Positions 25,364 to 38,388 of a stretch of 42,161 bases of DNA are shown one piece after another. Positions within the stretch are counted from its first letter, which is position 1; every line of letters starts with the position of its first letter. The stretch is from Bondarzewia mesenterica. Taxonomy: Eukaryota; Basidiomycota; Agaricomycetes; Russulales; Bondarzewiaceae. A program made the translations under genes and the position numbers. The DNA is taken from positions 1 through 42,161 of the forward strand of contig SGPL01000289.1 in the NCBI GenBank assembly GCA_004802705.1, read 5' to 3'. A model generated the notes under the pieces. That model was not told the DNA's origin. It ran no database searches and saw only the letters and a program-made list of their open reading frames with translations.

Positions 25364-26316
25364 TCAAGTTGTATTATTATCACCTTTGTCTTCCTCTTCG
25401 TCTGAGACTCGCCCATCTTCATGTACATGTGATGCTTTCACACCATTAACTTCGGCTCCGTTTTCTGACTCGCGCGATTGCTCATGGGGATCGTATATGA
25501 TTGACTCGAGATGCGCAAGAGCAGCCTACACGAAGAGATGAGGAGTTCAAGAACGGTGTCACAGTCTAGTAAGGCGCATAGCGGTTATTCTTGATAAAAT
25601 CACTGCGCACCCTGCCCACTTCGCTCAGCTCCTCGCCTTCAGTCCCTGTGAAGGTCTCAAAATCGCCTGCGTCGACGAATGCATCGTCCAAATCGTCTTC
25701 ATCCGTGGCGGGGTCAGGGTGGAGGGACGCGCAGTATGATAATGACTCGAATATAGGCTCAACTAGACGGTAAGAATTGAAATCAAAAAATGGATATTAG
25801 TTTGAGAGATGATGTGGGGGAAAGAGATTGCATGTACGTGAAGACGCGTTTTGGGTTTTAATGCTCAGCTCGCGCATCTCGGAAACTTCTTCAGACTCTC
25901 CTGCTATTTGTCCTTGCCCGTCTTGTGCAGATTCATCGAGCTGGCAGTAGATAAATGGCCCTGTCTCTGCACGGGAGATTGCATGGAGAGTTATAGATGG
26001 GTATTCGACTTGGAATCCCCGACCCGTAGAGGACATGAATACAAGCACACTGTGAAAGGAGTCTTAGGTTAGCGTTGGGCGCGCGGGAGCGATTTACTCA
26101 TATCAACCTTTCTATGATATACAGAGTCCCCTGAGCCCCGTCTTCGGCAGAAAATGCCTCCACTGGGGGGTCGAAGGCGATGGATACATTCTCCTCTTTG
26201 TGGCGGAGAACAGACGGGATATCGTTGAACGATGCAGGGGTGGATCCAGTGAGGGTCCTGTGCTCTTCGGAAGAGATATATTGAGGTACAGCGGAAATGA
26301 GAGTCACAGCAGGCAT
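25364..26316 (-). CDS. pICln homologue, methylosome/snRNP assembly chaperone (244 aa)
   Basis: Exons 26108-26316, 25838-26049, 25611-25762 and 25364-25525 give 245 codons with every junction in phase. The N-terminal half is the pICln PH-like domain (GTLYIIES, VLVFMSSTGRGFQVEYPS, ITLHAISR). The second half is acidic with the conserved LSYCASLHPDP and DDLDDAFVDAGDFETF blocks and ends in an Asp/Glu-rich tail. pICln binds Sm proteins and hands them to the PRMT5 methylosome during spliceosomal snRNP assembly; in budding yeast the relative is Lot5. The intron 1 donor is the weak GTTGAT. The alternative GTAAAT nearby would put an in-frame stop in the exon. The gene converges on the nucleoporin gene, with 158 bp between stops, and diverges from the SH3-protein gene. 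Confidence 0.9.
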
Positions 26317-26736
26317 TTTTTTATCCAGTAGTACTTGCGAAAGGTTTGTGCAAACGAAAGAGATAGATTATCTTTCTCTAAAGATCTTCAGTCTTGAAGA
26401 AGAGCGCACGTGATTGGAAACTCATTGGCTGCAAAAATTAAGTCACAAGTATTTTCAAATAAGGAAATAAAGCGAAATCGATCAAATTGTCCGGCTCCGC
26501 TGGTATGGCCAAGTCGAGTCGTTGGCCACCGCGGCGGCTTCGTTCCTTGCACGCAATGTGCATGTGAGCCTTCCTCGAGGTGATATATACTAATTTACAG
26601 TTGATTGTAGCAATTGATATATCAATTCGAGTCATAGATCATGGGAACTTGGATACACAGGCGCGTATATAAAATCTGTACTGAAATGTAAGAATAAGTT
26701 CACCTCCCCTTGGACCGATTGCACACTATCCGTATC
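26317..26736. promoter_or_regulatory. Divergent promoter, pICln / Lsb1-like gene
   Basis: In this 420-bp spacer, an E-box CACGTG near 26407 overlaps an ATTGG (inverted CCAAT) box. A second ATTGG follows about 15 bp on. Two facing GATA-type sites (AGATAG and TTATCT) lie at 26361-26373. A TATA box at 26666-26674 belongs to the plus-strand gene. Confidence 0.5.
26666..26674 (+). promoter_or_regulatory. TATA box of the Lsb1-like gene
   Basis: TATATAAAA lies 63 bp before the ATG at 26737, which suggests a short 5' leader. Confidence 0.55.
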
Positions 26737-27588
26737 ATGGCAATCCCGACTGACCCTCAAGCTGCCGCTCTCCTTAGCCATGTCCTTTCTCAAATGCAGC
26801 AGAACGTCCAGTTCCTGGTGTCCCAGAACTATATTTCGTCCATGGACGCGTCCAACATACTTTCGAGACTACCATCATACAGTAACAATGGGGTACAGCC
26901 AGTTTGCACCCCCTCCTCCAGTGCGAAGACGTAGCGTCCCTGCCCGCCCTAATCAGGCGCGTGCACTATGGGCATACAATGAGGATAGTCAGGTATATGT
27001 GGCCGTTCTTTTTTTATCAAATCGATCACTAAATCAGTTCTTGTGTCAGGATCCCAATGATCTGTCATTCTCTGAAGGAGACATCATCGAGATAATCTCT
27101 GAGACAAATGCTGACTGGTGGACGGGCAAGGTGAACGGTAACGAGGGCTTGTTCCCGTCCAACCACGTCGAGAAAATCTCAGGCGCTCCGCCCACGCCCA
27201 CGTCCACCCCGCCGTCTTATGTGCAGCCTGCATATGGCGCTAATCAAATTTCCGAGAAGCGTGCATACAAACCTTTTATGGCCGCACACCACGGGGTCGA
27301 CCTGCCCCCTCCAGCCAACGGCTCAACCAATTCTATTGGTTTGCAGCAAGCACAGGGTCAGGAGGAGAAGAAGGCAAAGTACGGAGCGCTCAAGAACACG
27401 GTCAGTCTTGGGACCCGTCACCATGGCGAGTACCACAGCTAACGCATTTTTACTAGATGGCGCATTCCGCTGCCGCCGGATTGGGCGCGGGAGCAGGTCA
27501 GCATACCTTTGATTCTGTCTTCTATATTTTCTAACAAACCGTTGTAGGTATGGCACTCGGCGGAGGACTGGTGCGGAAAATATTCTGA
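26737..27588 (+). CDS. Lsb1/Pin3-like SH3 protein (about 228 aa)
   Basis: Exons are 26737-26992, 27050-27400, 27457-27496 and 27548-27588. An N-terminal helical region (VQFLVSQNYISSMDASNILS) matches the Lsb1/Pin3 N-terminus. One SH3 domain follows (ARALWAYNEDSQ, DPNDLSFSEGDIIEII, ADWWTGKVNGNEGLFPSNHV). After a Pro-rich linker comes a Gly/Ala-rich tail, MAHSAAAGLGAGAGMALGGG, ending in LVRKIF; this glycine-rich end is characteristic of the family. Lsb1 and Pin3/Lsb2 bind Las17/WASP and restrain Arp2/3-driven actin assembly in endocytosis; Pin3 also promotes prion induction in yeast. One base must be removed from the G4 at 26890-26893 to pass from SNNG into YSQFAPPPPVRRRS; the gene then has 229 codons. 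Exons 3 and 4 are only 40 and 41 nt. Confidence 0.87.
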
Positions 27589-28031
27589 ACCTCCGATCTC
27601 AATTGCGAAAAGATAAGCTGTCTTCAATGTCGCTTGTTTGTTCATGATAGCTGGCCCGGGCAGCGTGTCTGTACATAATTAACTGCAACCTTTACTTTGA
27701 GTATTCTGTCAGGCTCAGAAAAAGACTGAGTTCTGGGCCTGGAACTGTTGTCGTGCGATGAAGGACGCGAGAAAAATGTTTATACTGCTGTTAATTCTGC
27801 CGGTGAATTACATGGTCAGAGAGCCATTCATTGTGAGAGGTCCTGCGTCCACGTCTGAAAATAATTAAGGTGTTCAAATTTCAGAGGTGTTCACCTTGAC
27901 ATGAAGCTGTAATCCAAATTCGCGGAATATGAGTCGCTCAGCGGAAGGATATGAGAGCCGGGCCGGAGCATTGTATCTGGATCTCCAGAAAAGGCAACTT
28001 TCACTTTAGATCCTCCGTGAGATTGAAGCAG
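27589..28031. other. Intergenic between two plus-strand genes
   Basis: The region holds the 3' UTR of the SH3-protein gene and the promoter of the peptidase gene. No gene, TATA box or repeat could be supported. Confidence 0.5.
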
Positions 28032-30061
<2,030 letters not shown>

Positions 30062-30391
30062 CACTAAACTTTATGACGACCTGTGAGACGGAGTGCGGAT
30101 GGAAATGGATTACATCATGTTGTATTTTGCACTTTTATGAGATTCGTGTCGTGTTTGGGATAATTATTCTGATCTCTAACGGCGTCCAGAGCCCGCACAG
30201 GCCTGCAAGACGCTACGGCCAGGCGGTCAGTCGCTGTTCACCTTCAACAGACCAGCTATGCAACAGCTCTGTATCAGGCAATAAGATCTGCAACGACTCT
30301 ATGTCCAGAATCCAGAATCCAGAATGTATACTGTCCTGAGATGCATCAAAAGAGAATTATCAGTACTCTAATTACTATACATGCTTCATGA
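30062..30391. other. Convergent 3' region, peptidase / CCT5
   Basis: No gene is seen between the two stop codons. A short tandem TCCAGAA repeat (three copies) lies at 30304-30324. Confidence 0.5.
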
Positions 30392-32734
30392 CTACTCGTC
30401 CGCCTCGCCAGCGGTGATCACATCGTCTGTAACAAATCGATTAGGCGCTCACGTTAAAAATGAAGTGCGGAGTTTGGACTAACCAATTTTGAGCACGGCA
30501 CGGGCCAGCTACATGAAAGTTCAAAGGTATATTGAGCGTCAGCTAAGATCATGAAATCTGAAAACGTACCTGAGTCGCCAGCAAGTACTGTTGTCTCTTT
30601 AAGATCAGGGGATCGTATACGAACTGCTTCTTCATATCTATGGATGAAGATAGCTTTAATGAGCATACCGAACGGTGTTGTGGCGAGAGACGAGACGATG
30701 ACGCACCGTTCTCGTCCCTGCCATTGCAATCGATGCCAAGGCTTGCATTCCCCTCCTTGACCTGCCGGCTCTTCACCTCAGCAAGCGTCTCGATCGGCGA
30801 AAGACCGCTGTTCTCAGCGAGCGCGAGAGGGACAGAGTCCAGAGCAGACGCGAATGCGCGCATTGCGTATTGCTCGATGGTTGGGATCTGAACCAGCATG
30901 ATCAGCAATATAAAATGGCAGAACTGAGCGTAAGGGAACAAACTTCGTCGGCAGCCTTCTGGACCGCTAACGCGGAGCTGATATCCGCTGCACCACCACC
31001 GTAGACAACGCGGTTGTCTACAATAAGGTTGCGGACGGAGCAGATGGCATCGTGAAGGGCACGTTTTGCTTCGTCGACAATCTGTAGAAAGTTAGATCAG
31101 ATCTCAGAGTATTATGGCTCTGTGTGACAAGAAAGGGGAAGACAAACCATCTTGTTGCTTCCACGAACGAAGATGGTGACAGCACGAGTGTTCGCACACT
31201 TCTCAATGACGAGCATCTTGTCCCGCGTCGTACCAAACAATACTTCCCGTACAATTCCTGCGTGGCCCAGTTTGTCCGATGTAAGATCCTCGAAACGCGG
31301 CACGATACGGCCATTTGTTGCAATCGCGATGAGCTGTTAACCACGTCAATGACATTGAAAGAGAACGGCGAACAAACCACGTACTTCGATCTCCGGACCA
31401 CCCACCCACCGCACCGCAGGCAAATCATTCTGCATCAGCAAATGGTTCGCTTCATCATCGAAACCCCACTGGCAGATGACCAAGTTCGCGCCACTGTCCT
31501 TCACACGCTTGATCATGTCCATGAACTTCTCCTTCTCGTACTCCCTCAGCTTTCTGTACTCCTCCACGCTCGTGATGTCCAATTTGTGCTTGGTCTTGGG
31601 GCGAGGGGGCTCGAAGGGACAGGTGAGGATCGCAATGCGGGCGTCATCGACGAAGTGCGGCATTTGGGGATGCGACATATCTTTATCGATGAGGACACCC
31701 TTGATGAGCGTCGTGTCGGCGAGGGAGCCGCCAACCTTGCCATCAACTTTGATGAGGTCAAAGAGAACGTCTTTCCGCTCGAGATCGGCGACTTGGAGGA
31801 CCGCGTCGACTGCAATTTGGGCAAACTGTTCAAGCTCTTTCGAGACGCTGAAGTTGTGCAAATAAAAAAAACGTCAGTCAGTAATCAAGTCGATGCGTTT
31901 TCTCCATGCATGAAAAGGGGATGAGATATACTGGGGGACGCACATTTTGCTGCCAAGACTTGTCATGGCGGTTTTAAGGAGGTTTTCTGTGTTTTCCTTG
32001 GAGTACTCTACTCGGTCAGCAATGCGATCCAAATTCTCCACCGCGATTCTGCATGCGCGATCAAAGCCGTCGGCAATTCGGATGGGGTGAATACCGCGGT
32101 CGAGCAGCCCTTCGCTCTGCTCCAGCAGCGCACCAGCGAGAACTGTGCGATGAGAAAGGATGATTCATAATAATAAAAAAGGGGTGGACGTGAATTCATC
32201 ATAAGCGTAGCAAGTCGAAACGGACGCACCGACTACACCAGTGGTACCATCCCCAATCTCGTCGTCCTGACTCTTGGATAGTTGTACAAGCAGCTTCGCA
32301 ATTTGGTGCTCGACCTCCATCTGAGTCAAAATCGTCGCGCCATCATTCGTCACGGTAATCTCGCCATCAGGGGATATCAGAATTTTGTCAAGGCCTATGA
32401 ATACCGAAAGATGAACACGCAGTTCGATCAACTCCTGTACTTGTAGTAAATGGCGGACACGTACCTCGTGGTCCCAATGATGTCCGTAGAATATTGGACA
32501 TGGTCCGCGCAGCGAGGATATGGGTCTACTGAAGATGATGGTTGACATCCTAGAAGGATAGAAAGAGAGTACATACCTTGATTGCTTCTGTACCATGAAC
32601 TCGAGTTTTCTTGGCCTGTTCTCGAAGGATGATGAACGGCCGGCCATACTAAGCAAAAGACATGAATATCAGAAAAGGGGATCTTAAGGCTTGTTTTCTA
32701 CCTCATCGGTGGTGTAGACAGCTTGGTGATCCAT
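30392..32734 (-). CDS. CCT5: Chaperonin CCT/TRiC epsilon subunit (541 aa)
   Basis: Exons: 32702-32734, 32577-32648, 32465-32525, 32230-32394, 31944-32142, 31385-31847, 31148-31333, 30944-31081, 30707-30887, 30570-30637, 30484-30508 and 30392-30426. They sum to 542 codons without frameshift. It is one of eight subunits of the cytosolic ring chaperonin that folds actin, tubulin and WD40 proteins. Group II chaperonin signatures are present: [22 protein letters not shown], the catalytic [26 protein letters not shown] and a C-terminal [17 protein letters not shown]. The [20 protein letters not shown] and [18 protein letters not shown] blocks are those of the epsilon subunit. It shares a 221-bp promoter with the PP2A gene. 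Confidence 0.95.
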
Positions 32735-32955
32735 ATTGTTGTTTTCAGTGCAAGCTTGCAGTCCTCGCGTCCTTTGGGATCTCTTGTCTCAGTGTGTCAC
32801 ATAATGTGACAATGTGACATTCGTGACATTGGCGCAAACCCCCGTAAGTCCGTCACAAGGAGGATCAAGCACAACATCATTGGACTCTCCTACCCTCACC
32901 GGCCTTTTCTCCCTTACACCCATTTCCCGTCCTTACACCACTCGACCCACACACG
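32735..32955. promoter_or_regulatory. Divergent promoter CCT5 / PP2A with TGTCACA dyad cluster
   Basis: TGTCACA (32795-32801), a TAA spacer and TGTGACA (32805-32811) form a perfect 17-bp dyad. A further TGTGACA follows at 32813-32819 and GTGACA at 32823-32828. The cluster lies about midway between the two start codons, so it could serve both genes. The same heptamer clusters in the TF/VTT promoter. Confidence 0.6.
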
Positions 32956-34483
32956 ATGGAAAGCGAAATTGATAATTGGATTCAACAGCTCAGTCAATGC
33001 AAACAACTCTCTGAGGCAGACGTCAAAAAGTTATGCGAGAAGGTGCGTCTCGTTTCGTGAATCGCATGTTCTGATAACGCGCCACGCCCATCTGATGATC
33101 TCTTTCATCTCACTTTTTACCGATATTTGCCTGTATGATCTGCGATGGCACTCGGTTCGATAGACGAGAGAGATTTTGATGGAAGAGTCGAATGTGCAGC
33201 CCGTAAGATGTCCTGTAACCGTATGTGGAGACATTCATGGACAATTCGTGCGTGCTCTCTTTTTTCTCGCTCCCTATTCCCGTATCTCCACTTGGACATC
33301 CTCTGTTGTCCGTCCTAATGCCGGGCTTGTTCCCCATTTGCTTTCCTAGCATGATTTGTCTGAACTCTTCCGCATCGGTGGCAACTCGCCCGATACGAAC
33401 TATCTCTTCATGGGAGACTACGTCGACCGAGGCTACTATTCTGTCGAGACTGTGACGCTCCTTGTCGCGATGAAGCTGCGCTACCGCGAACGAGTCACCA
33501 TCCTCCGTGGAAATCACGAAAGTCGACAGATCACGCAAGTGTACGGTTTTTACGACGAATGCCTGCGCAAATACGGAAACGCCAATGTATGGCGGTACTT
33601 CACCGATTTGTTCGACTACCTTCCCTTGACTGCTTTGATTGAAAATCAAGTGCGTTCCTCTCATCTTTTCGCTTCGCCCCTTTCTCCGTCAGACCCATGC
33701 AATTGGGTAACCGGCGGTATCGCGTGATCTACATACGAGGTACAAAAACCTGACATGCCACATAACAGATATTCTGCCTCCATGGCGGCCTCTCGCCTTC
33801 GATTGACACCCTCGACCACGTTCGGTCCATCGACCGCGTACAAGAAGTACCTCATGAAGGGCCCATGTGTGACCTTCTCTGGTCCGACCCCGATGATCGC
33901 TGCGGATGGGGGATCTCGCCCCGTGGTGCGGGTTACACCTTTGGGCAGGATATTTCCGAGGCGTTCAACCACAATAACGGGCTTACGCTCGTTGCGCGGG
34001 CGCACCAGCTTGTGATGGAGGGTAAGTGTTTCCATACCATTGACCGGCCGAATCAGGGCTTGGTAATCGACCGTCGCTTTTCCTGTGGCATCCTCATCTT
34101 AATAGGGTACAATTGGGGCCAAGATCGGAACGTGGTTACGATATTCAGTGCGCCGAATTATTGTTATCGTTGCGGCAACCAAGCCGCGATCATGGAAATC
34201 GACGAAAAACTATCATACAGCTTGTACGTCCTGACTCACCCTTCTTGTCCAACAAAATCGTCACTTATTTATGTGACATCACTCCCTGTCCTCATCGTTC
34301 ATGATCGTGCTCGCTGATGATTTATTGACGAATTTCTTGCCGTTTATCAGCTTACAATTCGACCCCGCACCGCGTGCGGGCGAGCCGCTTGTTACGCGGC
34401 GTGTACCGGACTACTTCCTCGTGAGCCCCTATTCCCACTCTTCACCCCCTTTCGGTCCCGTCCTCATCTTTGCTCCGCAGTGA
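32956..34483 (+). CDS. PP2A catalytic subunit, stop codon in its own exon (304 aa)
   Basis: Exons 32956-33042, 33164-33247, 33350-33649, 33769-34021, 34106-34223, 34351-34420 and 34481-34483 give 305 codons. Protein Ser/Thr phosphatase 2A removes phosphate from many cell-cycle and signalling proteins as a trimer with A and B subunits. The start ([12 protein letters not shown]), the metal and catalytic motifs GDIHGQF, GDYVDRG and RGNHESRQ, the PP2A-specific [16 protein letters not shown] and the C-terminal TRR-PDYFL tail are all present. The terminal Leu is the site of carboxymethylation. The last exon is just TGA: the 60-nt intron 34421-34480 (GTGAGC...CGCAG) separates the Leu codon from the stop. 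That intron is stop-free and a multiple of three, so retention would add 20 residues after DYFL. Expression from a promoter shared with CCT5 is likely. Confidence 0.95.
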
Positions 34484-35340
34484 CCCCACCCCCGCATCAT
34501 CTTCATATTGTACATACACCGTACCTTTTACTATCCTCTGTAGCCCAACCACTTCAATATACCTTCCTGCCCAACGCGCGAGGCTGTGGTTAGTCTCCGT
34601 TCGTCCTCGTCCTCGTCCTCAAGCCCCGTCCCGCACCCGCTCGCCCGCCCGCCCTCTTCGCCCACACGAATCGCAATACGCGACGCGTTATAGTTATCCT
34701 TTTTCCAGCCCTCCTCATCCCTCCTCGGTTCTCGGTTATTTCGCTTCCATTCTTGTCCACTCAATCGCCGTTCGGCGCACCTAATTTCGATTCTCCATTG
34801 CTCATTCGGACGTTCTATTTTTTCCCCGTCTTTTTTTCAAATCAATGTGCAATGTGCTGCTACGTCCGCTGTGGGGTGTCGTGCTTTTGGTGTATGAGGG
34901 AATGGACCCGCTCAAGAAGTTCAAGAAAGCAGTGGGAGGCTTTTGTTTATTGATAGAGTTGTAGAATTTAGCTCATGCCGCATCAGAAGAAGTAAAATGG
35001 GATTGATTTACTGCAGCACTTGAGAACCTTTGAGCCTTTCCGTACTTGTGAATGGTGCTTGACACACGTTTGTTTAAATGATTCACGACTCCGGATCCAA
35101 CATGCTATTCGTGACGTTGTAGTACATACGAGGGAAAGAGATCATGATATAGCTATACTACGGGTACACTACGGGTAAGTAGAAGGGATAAAAAAACAGT
35201 AGTAGACAGAGGATTCGAAAGTCCACTCTTGAGGTGTTTTGACCGGGATCGAAGCACGAAAGAGATGGCCCGCATTGACTTCACGCCTCGCCCCGATCAG
35301 CTTTGACCTGTAAATCCAAACAGTGAATTTTGACGATCAC
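34484..35340. other. Convergent 3' region after PP2A
   Basis: This 857-bp region lies between two convergent stops. It is CT-rich to about 34850 and AT-richer after that, and includes a direct repeat ACTACGGGTA at about 35157-35177. Open frames are short and low-complexity, and no gene is supported. Confidence 0.5.
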
Positions 35341-36178
35341 TCAGGAAGATAAACGATGAAGAATCACATCTTCTTCGCTTTCCGTCGGATCTGCAACACG
35401 CTCGGTCAACACCTCCGTGTGCCTACTCATGGTCCTCTTCTGCCACTCTCCATCTACCTTATCCACGTCCTCTTCGTATTCGTCCGTTTCGAGCTCACCG
35501 ACGCCGGCTCCTGCGCCGCGCAGGGGCCCCGAGATCTCGTCACGCTCGTATTGGGCTTCACTGCCCTCAGGACGCTCGTCGGGAGAATCTTTCGCCTTGA
35601 CGTATGCGACGGTGCGTCGGGCGAGCTCTTCGATGCTCACTCCTCTAGTGCTTCGATCGGCCTGAGTGGCGAAGGTGTCAACAATTTTTGAATAATTTGA
35701 GGAGGGGAGGGGAGATCTGTGTGGACATACTTTGACGTCGGCCTCGGAGGGTGAGGCAAGAGTTTCATTCCAGCCTGGGGCATCGTCGAGAGGGGCTGAT
35801 GTCTGGTATTGGCTATGGCTCAGGCTGCGTCGCTTCTCCCTTTCTATGATCTAAAGGAGCGTGTGAGATATTAGCCTTTCTTCAGTAGTTGAGGAAAGCC
35901 AGACTCACATCAGCGTCGCTATCGTACAAAGCCTCAGAGCTTTGAGGAAAATCAGAAAATAAGTCACTGATCTCCACGAACTCGGATTGTATTTAACTGA
36001 CCTGTATGGACGTCTAGGAAGAATAATTCTCGGATAAGTCGAGTTTTCTCAGTAGCGATTTGAAGACGAATTCCACACACCGAGTCGAGGTACGTCTGGT
36101 TGAAATTGCTGCTACGGACGCTCTCTTGAGGGGGTTGACGACGTTTTTGAAGGCTATCCTGGCTGTGAGAGCAGACAT
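35341..36178 (-). CDS. Putative mitochondrial protein, conserved in agaricomycetes (202 aa)
   Basis: Exons 36081-36178, 36002-36013, 35909-35966, 35731-35850 and 35341-35661 give exactly 203 codons. The N-terminus is basic and hydroxylated without acidic residues (MSALTARIAFKNVVNPLKRA, then ISTRRTSTR), a good matrix-targeting signal. The middle holds ALYDSDADIIEREKRRSLSH and SAPLDDAPGWNETLASPSEA followed by VKADRS. I recall similar blocks in uncharacterised basidiomycete proteins. The C-terminal third is acidic and looks disordered. Exon 2 is a 12-nt micro-exon, set by flanking splice sites and phase only, so it is the least certain part. No enzymatic motif is seen and the function is unknown. 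A 25-bp palindrome lies about 155 bp upstream. Confidence 0.65.
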
Positions 36179-36549
36179 GGTGGGAGAGTGTCAGATAACG
36201 AAAAGGAGGTTGAACTTGCCTTTGGACGACTTAAAAGAGGGGGTGCGCAATCCGGAAGTGTGACATCATATTCCTGGAAGACGTCACCTGAACATCCTGA
36301 CAATATCCTCTCGGCTACTCGGCTAGCGGTGTCGGCCAAGTACTGGCAGTACTTGGCCATGGAGAATTGAAAGACTTGTCACAGAAATGCTTCAAGCTGA
36401 CTATTGTCATCCCCGACATAGCGCTAGGCCATCCCTCCATCGTTTTCAGTTCTTCATAGGCCACCTTTGCACTCAAATGAGCGAATTCCTACTTACCTGT
36501 ATGTCTGCTGACGATCAAAGGACCATACGGGATCCCAGAACCTAGAAAC
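36179..36549. promoter_or_regulatory. Divergent promoter, mitochondrial protein / APH-like kinase
   Basis: This 371-bp spacer carries the 25-bp palindrome at 36334-36358. A minus-strand frame opening at 36360 (MAKYCQYLADTASRVAERIL) reads 68 residues through the palindrome. It resembles no family and is judged chance. No TATA box was seen. Confidence 0.4.
36334..36358. repeat. Perfect 25-bp inverted repeat
   Basis: Arms GGCCAAGTACT and AGTACTTGGCC (11 bp, no mismatch) flank a GGC loop. It lies in the 371-bp spacer between the divergent mitochondrial-protein and APH-kinase genes and could be a dimeric regulator site or an RNA hairpin. Confidence 0.7.
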
Positions 36550-37937
36550 ATGTCCGAGTCTGGCCCCTCGAGCACGACTTCAGGGCACCGAATTCTCATG
36601 GCTAGACTGCGTCATGAAGTTCGCTCTCATGTTCCGGACTTCTCAAGCTCGTCGAATCCTGAAATGACTTTCATTTCCCAGCTTTTTCGTCTGGACGTAG
36701 ATATCGTAGGGTAAGTATCGTCAGTGGTCACGACTCGCTGTTCGAGCGTCATTTTGTGATCTCAGCCGCCGTTCTTGCATGGATACGTTGTCCATTTTTT
36801 TGACCCCTTGCCTGCCCTTTGTGCTTGCATTCTGAGGCTCATGTCCACATACTTTTTTTTGTTTGCAAAATCAGCATTGGCAATGACGTTTCTTCTTTCG
36901 ACAGGGAAAGGCGTCCGGCATGCTCATTCGACCGCTCAGTCTTATTCAACGACTACGATCCGTGTGTTGGGTCCGACTGATTATAATAAAGCGGAGGCAA
37001 ACATCTTCGCGCCATCATATCGGAACAGCACCGTACAACTGTACGTCAATCCTCCGCGTGGCCTGAGATCACGTGTAGGTCGAAATGGGTCCGAACTTGT
37101 GGGCTTTTCAATAACAATATTTGCAAGATCGAGAAATGCTCCTCGCGACCGTCTTCGAGCTCATCACTAACCTTTACACCTGGTATGAATAGGAATGGAT
37201 AAAAAAAACCTGGAGGCCGTGTCAAATTCCTTCCTTTTGGCCTTGTCATCAAGTGTGGTCCTTTGGGAGGCGCGGACGAGGCAGATACCATCCGCTTCAT
37301 CCGCAAGCACACCACCATTCCTGTCCCTCGCGTCCTGCTGTCCGCACGCGGGTACGGGTCTCAATTTATGCTCATGCGGTATGTCGATGGCGTCAATTTG
37401 GAGTCCGCCTGGCGCAGACTCGACGATGATCAGAGAGCCCACGTTGTCAGACAGCTACGTTCTACCGTCATGCGATTACGCTCTCTGCAGCCTACTCATT
37501 CCAACCCCCTCGCAATATGTGGCCTCAATAATGCCGCCTGCAAGGATGGACGCGTGTCTTCAAATCCGTTCGGTCCCTTCGCCGATGAGAGCGGTTTCAA
37601 CGACCATCTCATCCACGCCGCGGAAGTCTACATGGACCCAACTGCCCTTTCAGAGATACGAGCGCGCATGCGAGATGATCACCGCGTGATGTTTACCCAT
37701 GGCGATCTGGCTCCCCGTAACATAATAGTGCGAGAAGACGAAATCCTTGCCGTCATTGACTGGGAGCACGCGGGATGGTATCCAGAACACTGGGAGCTCG
37801 TGAAGGCATTGTATGCACCAATGGTGGAAAAGGACACTTCTTGGACTCGAGCCGTGCGGGAGGTCATGCCCCTGGACTACGAGACGGAATGGCATGTCGA
37901 CAGAGAGCTTTCTGACAACATGGTTGGCGGCTTTTAA
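36550..37937 (+). CDS. APH/choline-kinase-like phosphotransferase; 5' exons unresolved
   Basis: The secure part is the last exon, 37193-37937. After removing one base from the A8 run at 37201-37208 it reads EWIKKPGGRVKFLPFGLVIK and continues for 248 codons to the stop. It has the P-loop-like start with the ATP-binding Lys (LVIKCG), TIRFIRKHTTIPVPRVL, MLMRYVDGVNLESAW, the catalytic loop THGDLAPRNI and the metal-binding IDWEHAGWYPEHWE of the aminoglycoside-phosphotransferase family. Such proteins are expanded in agaricomycetes and their substrates are mostly unknown. Upstream, 36550-36710 (MSESGPSSTTSGHRILMARL) and 36875-36961 are plausible exons that join in phase. The segment 36962-37192 could not be spliced cleanly. 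A frame there ends in a TAG just before 37193, and CTAAC near 37168 looks like the branch site of the last intron. A decayed 5' end cannot be excluded. Confidence 0.7.
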
Positions 37938-38388
37938 GGTAATTGCGATTGATGTATGCATCGGCAGGGATTGGTCTCAATTCGAGATTTCCTACTTCAT
38001 CATTCCTCCAGGGCGTGTGATTGTGAGACGAGCGAGAGGAATTTGGCTGAGTAAGGATTGACGGAGATGGTGGAACAGGTCGAAATCACAGCGAGCAGCG
38101 GGTTTTTCGGAGGGAACAGACGTTGAGCTGGCGGAGAGTTTGTAGATACATGATTTCATGGATCCGTGCGTATTGTCGTGCTGGTCTTATGTTTTCCGCT
38201 TCTGATCGTCCGTCTCCCATTGAAGGATTGCTTGTCGTTCGCCATCTCCACTTATGTCCGGATATCAGATATTCTGAGCAGCAATGTGTCATTATGCCAA
38301 TGTCAAAACGGGCGATTGGTTGGGACAGTAGGTGGGCATAATCACTGACGTCCAAAAAGTATTACGGAAGTAATCATCCTTCCTACCT
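37938..38388. other. Convergent 3' region, no gene seen
   Basis: The region lies between the stops of the APH-like gene and the minus-strand gene ending at 38389. The open frames are short and unrelated to known families. Confidence 0.45.

Noticed and set aside
36154..36360. 68-codon minus-strand frame starting MAKYCQYLAD
   Set aside because: It runs through the 25-bp palindrome and ends just inside the better-supported mitochondrial-protein gene, with no homology.
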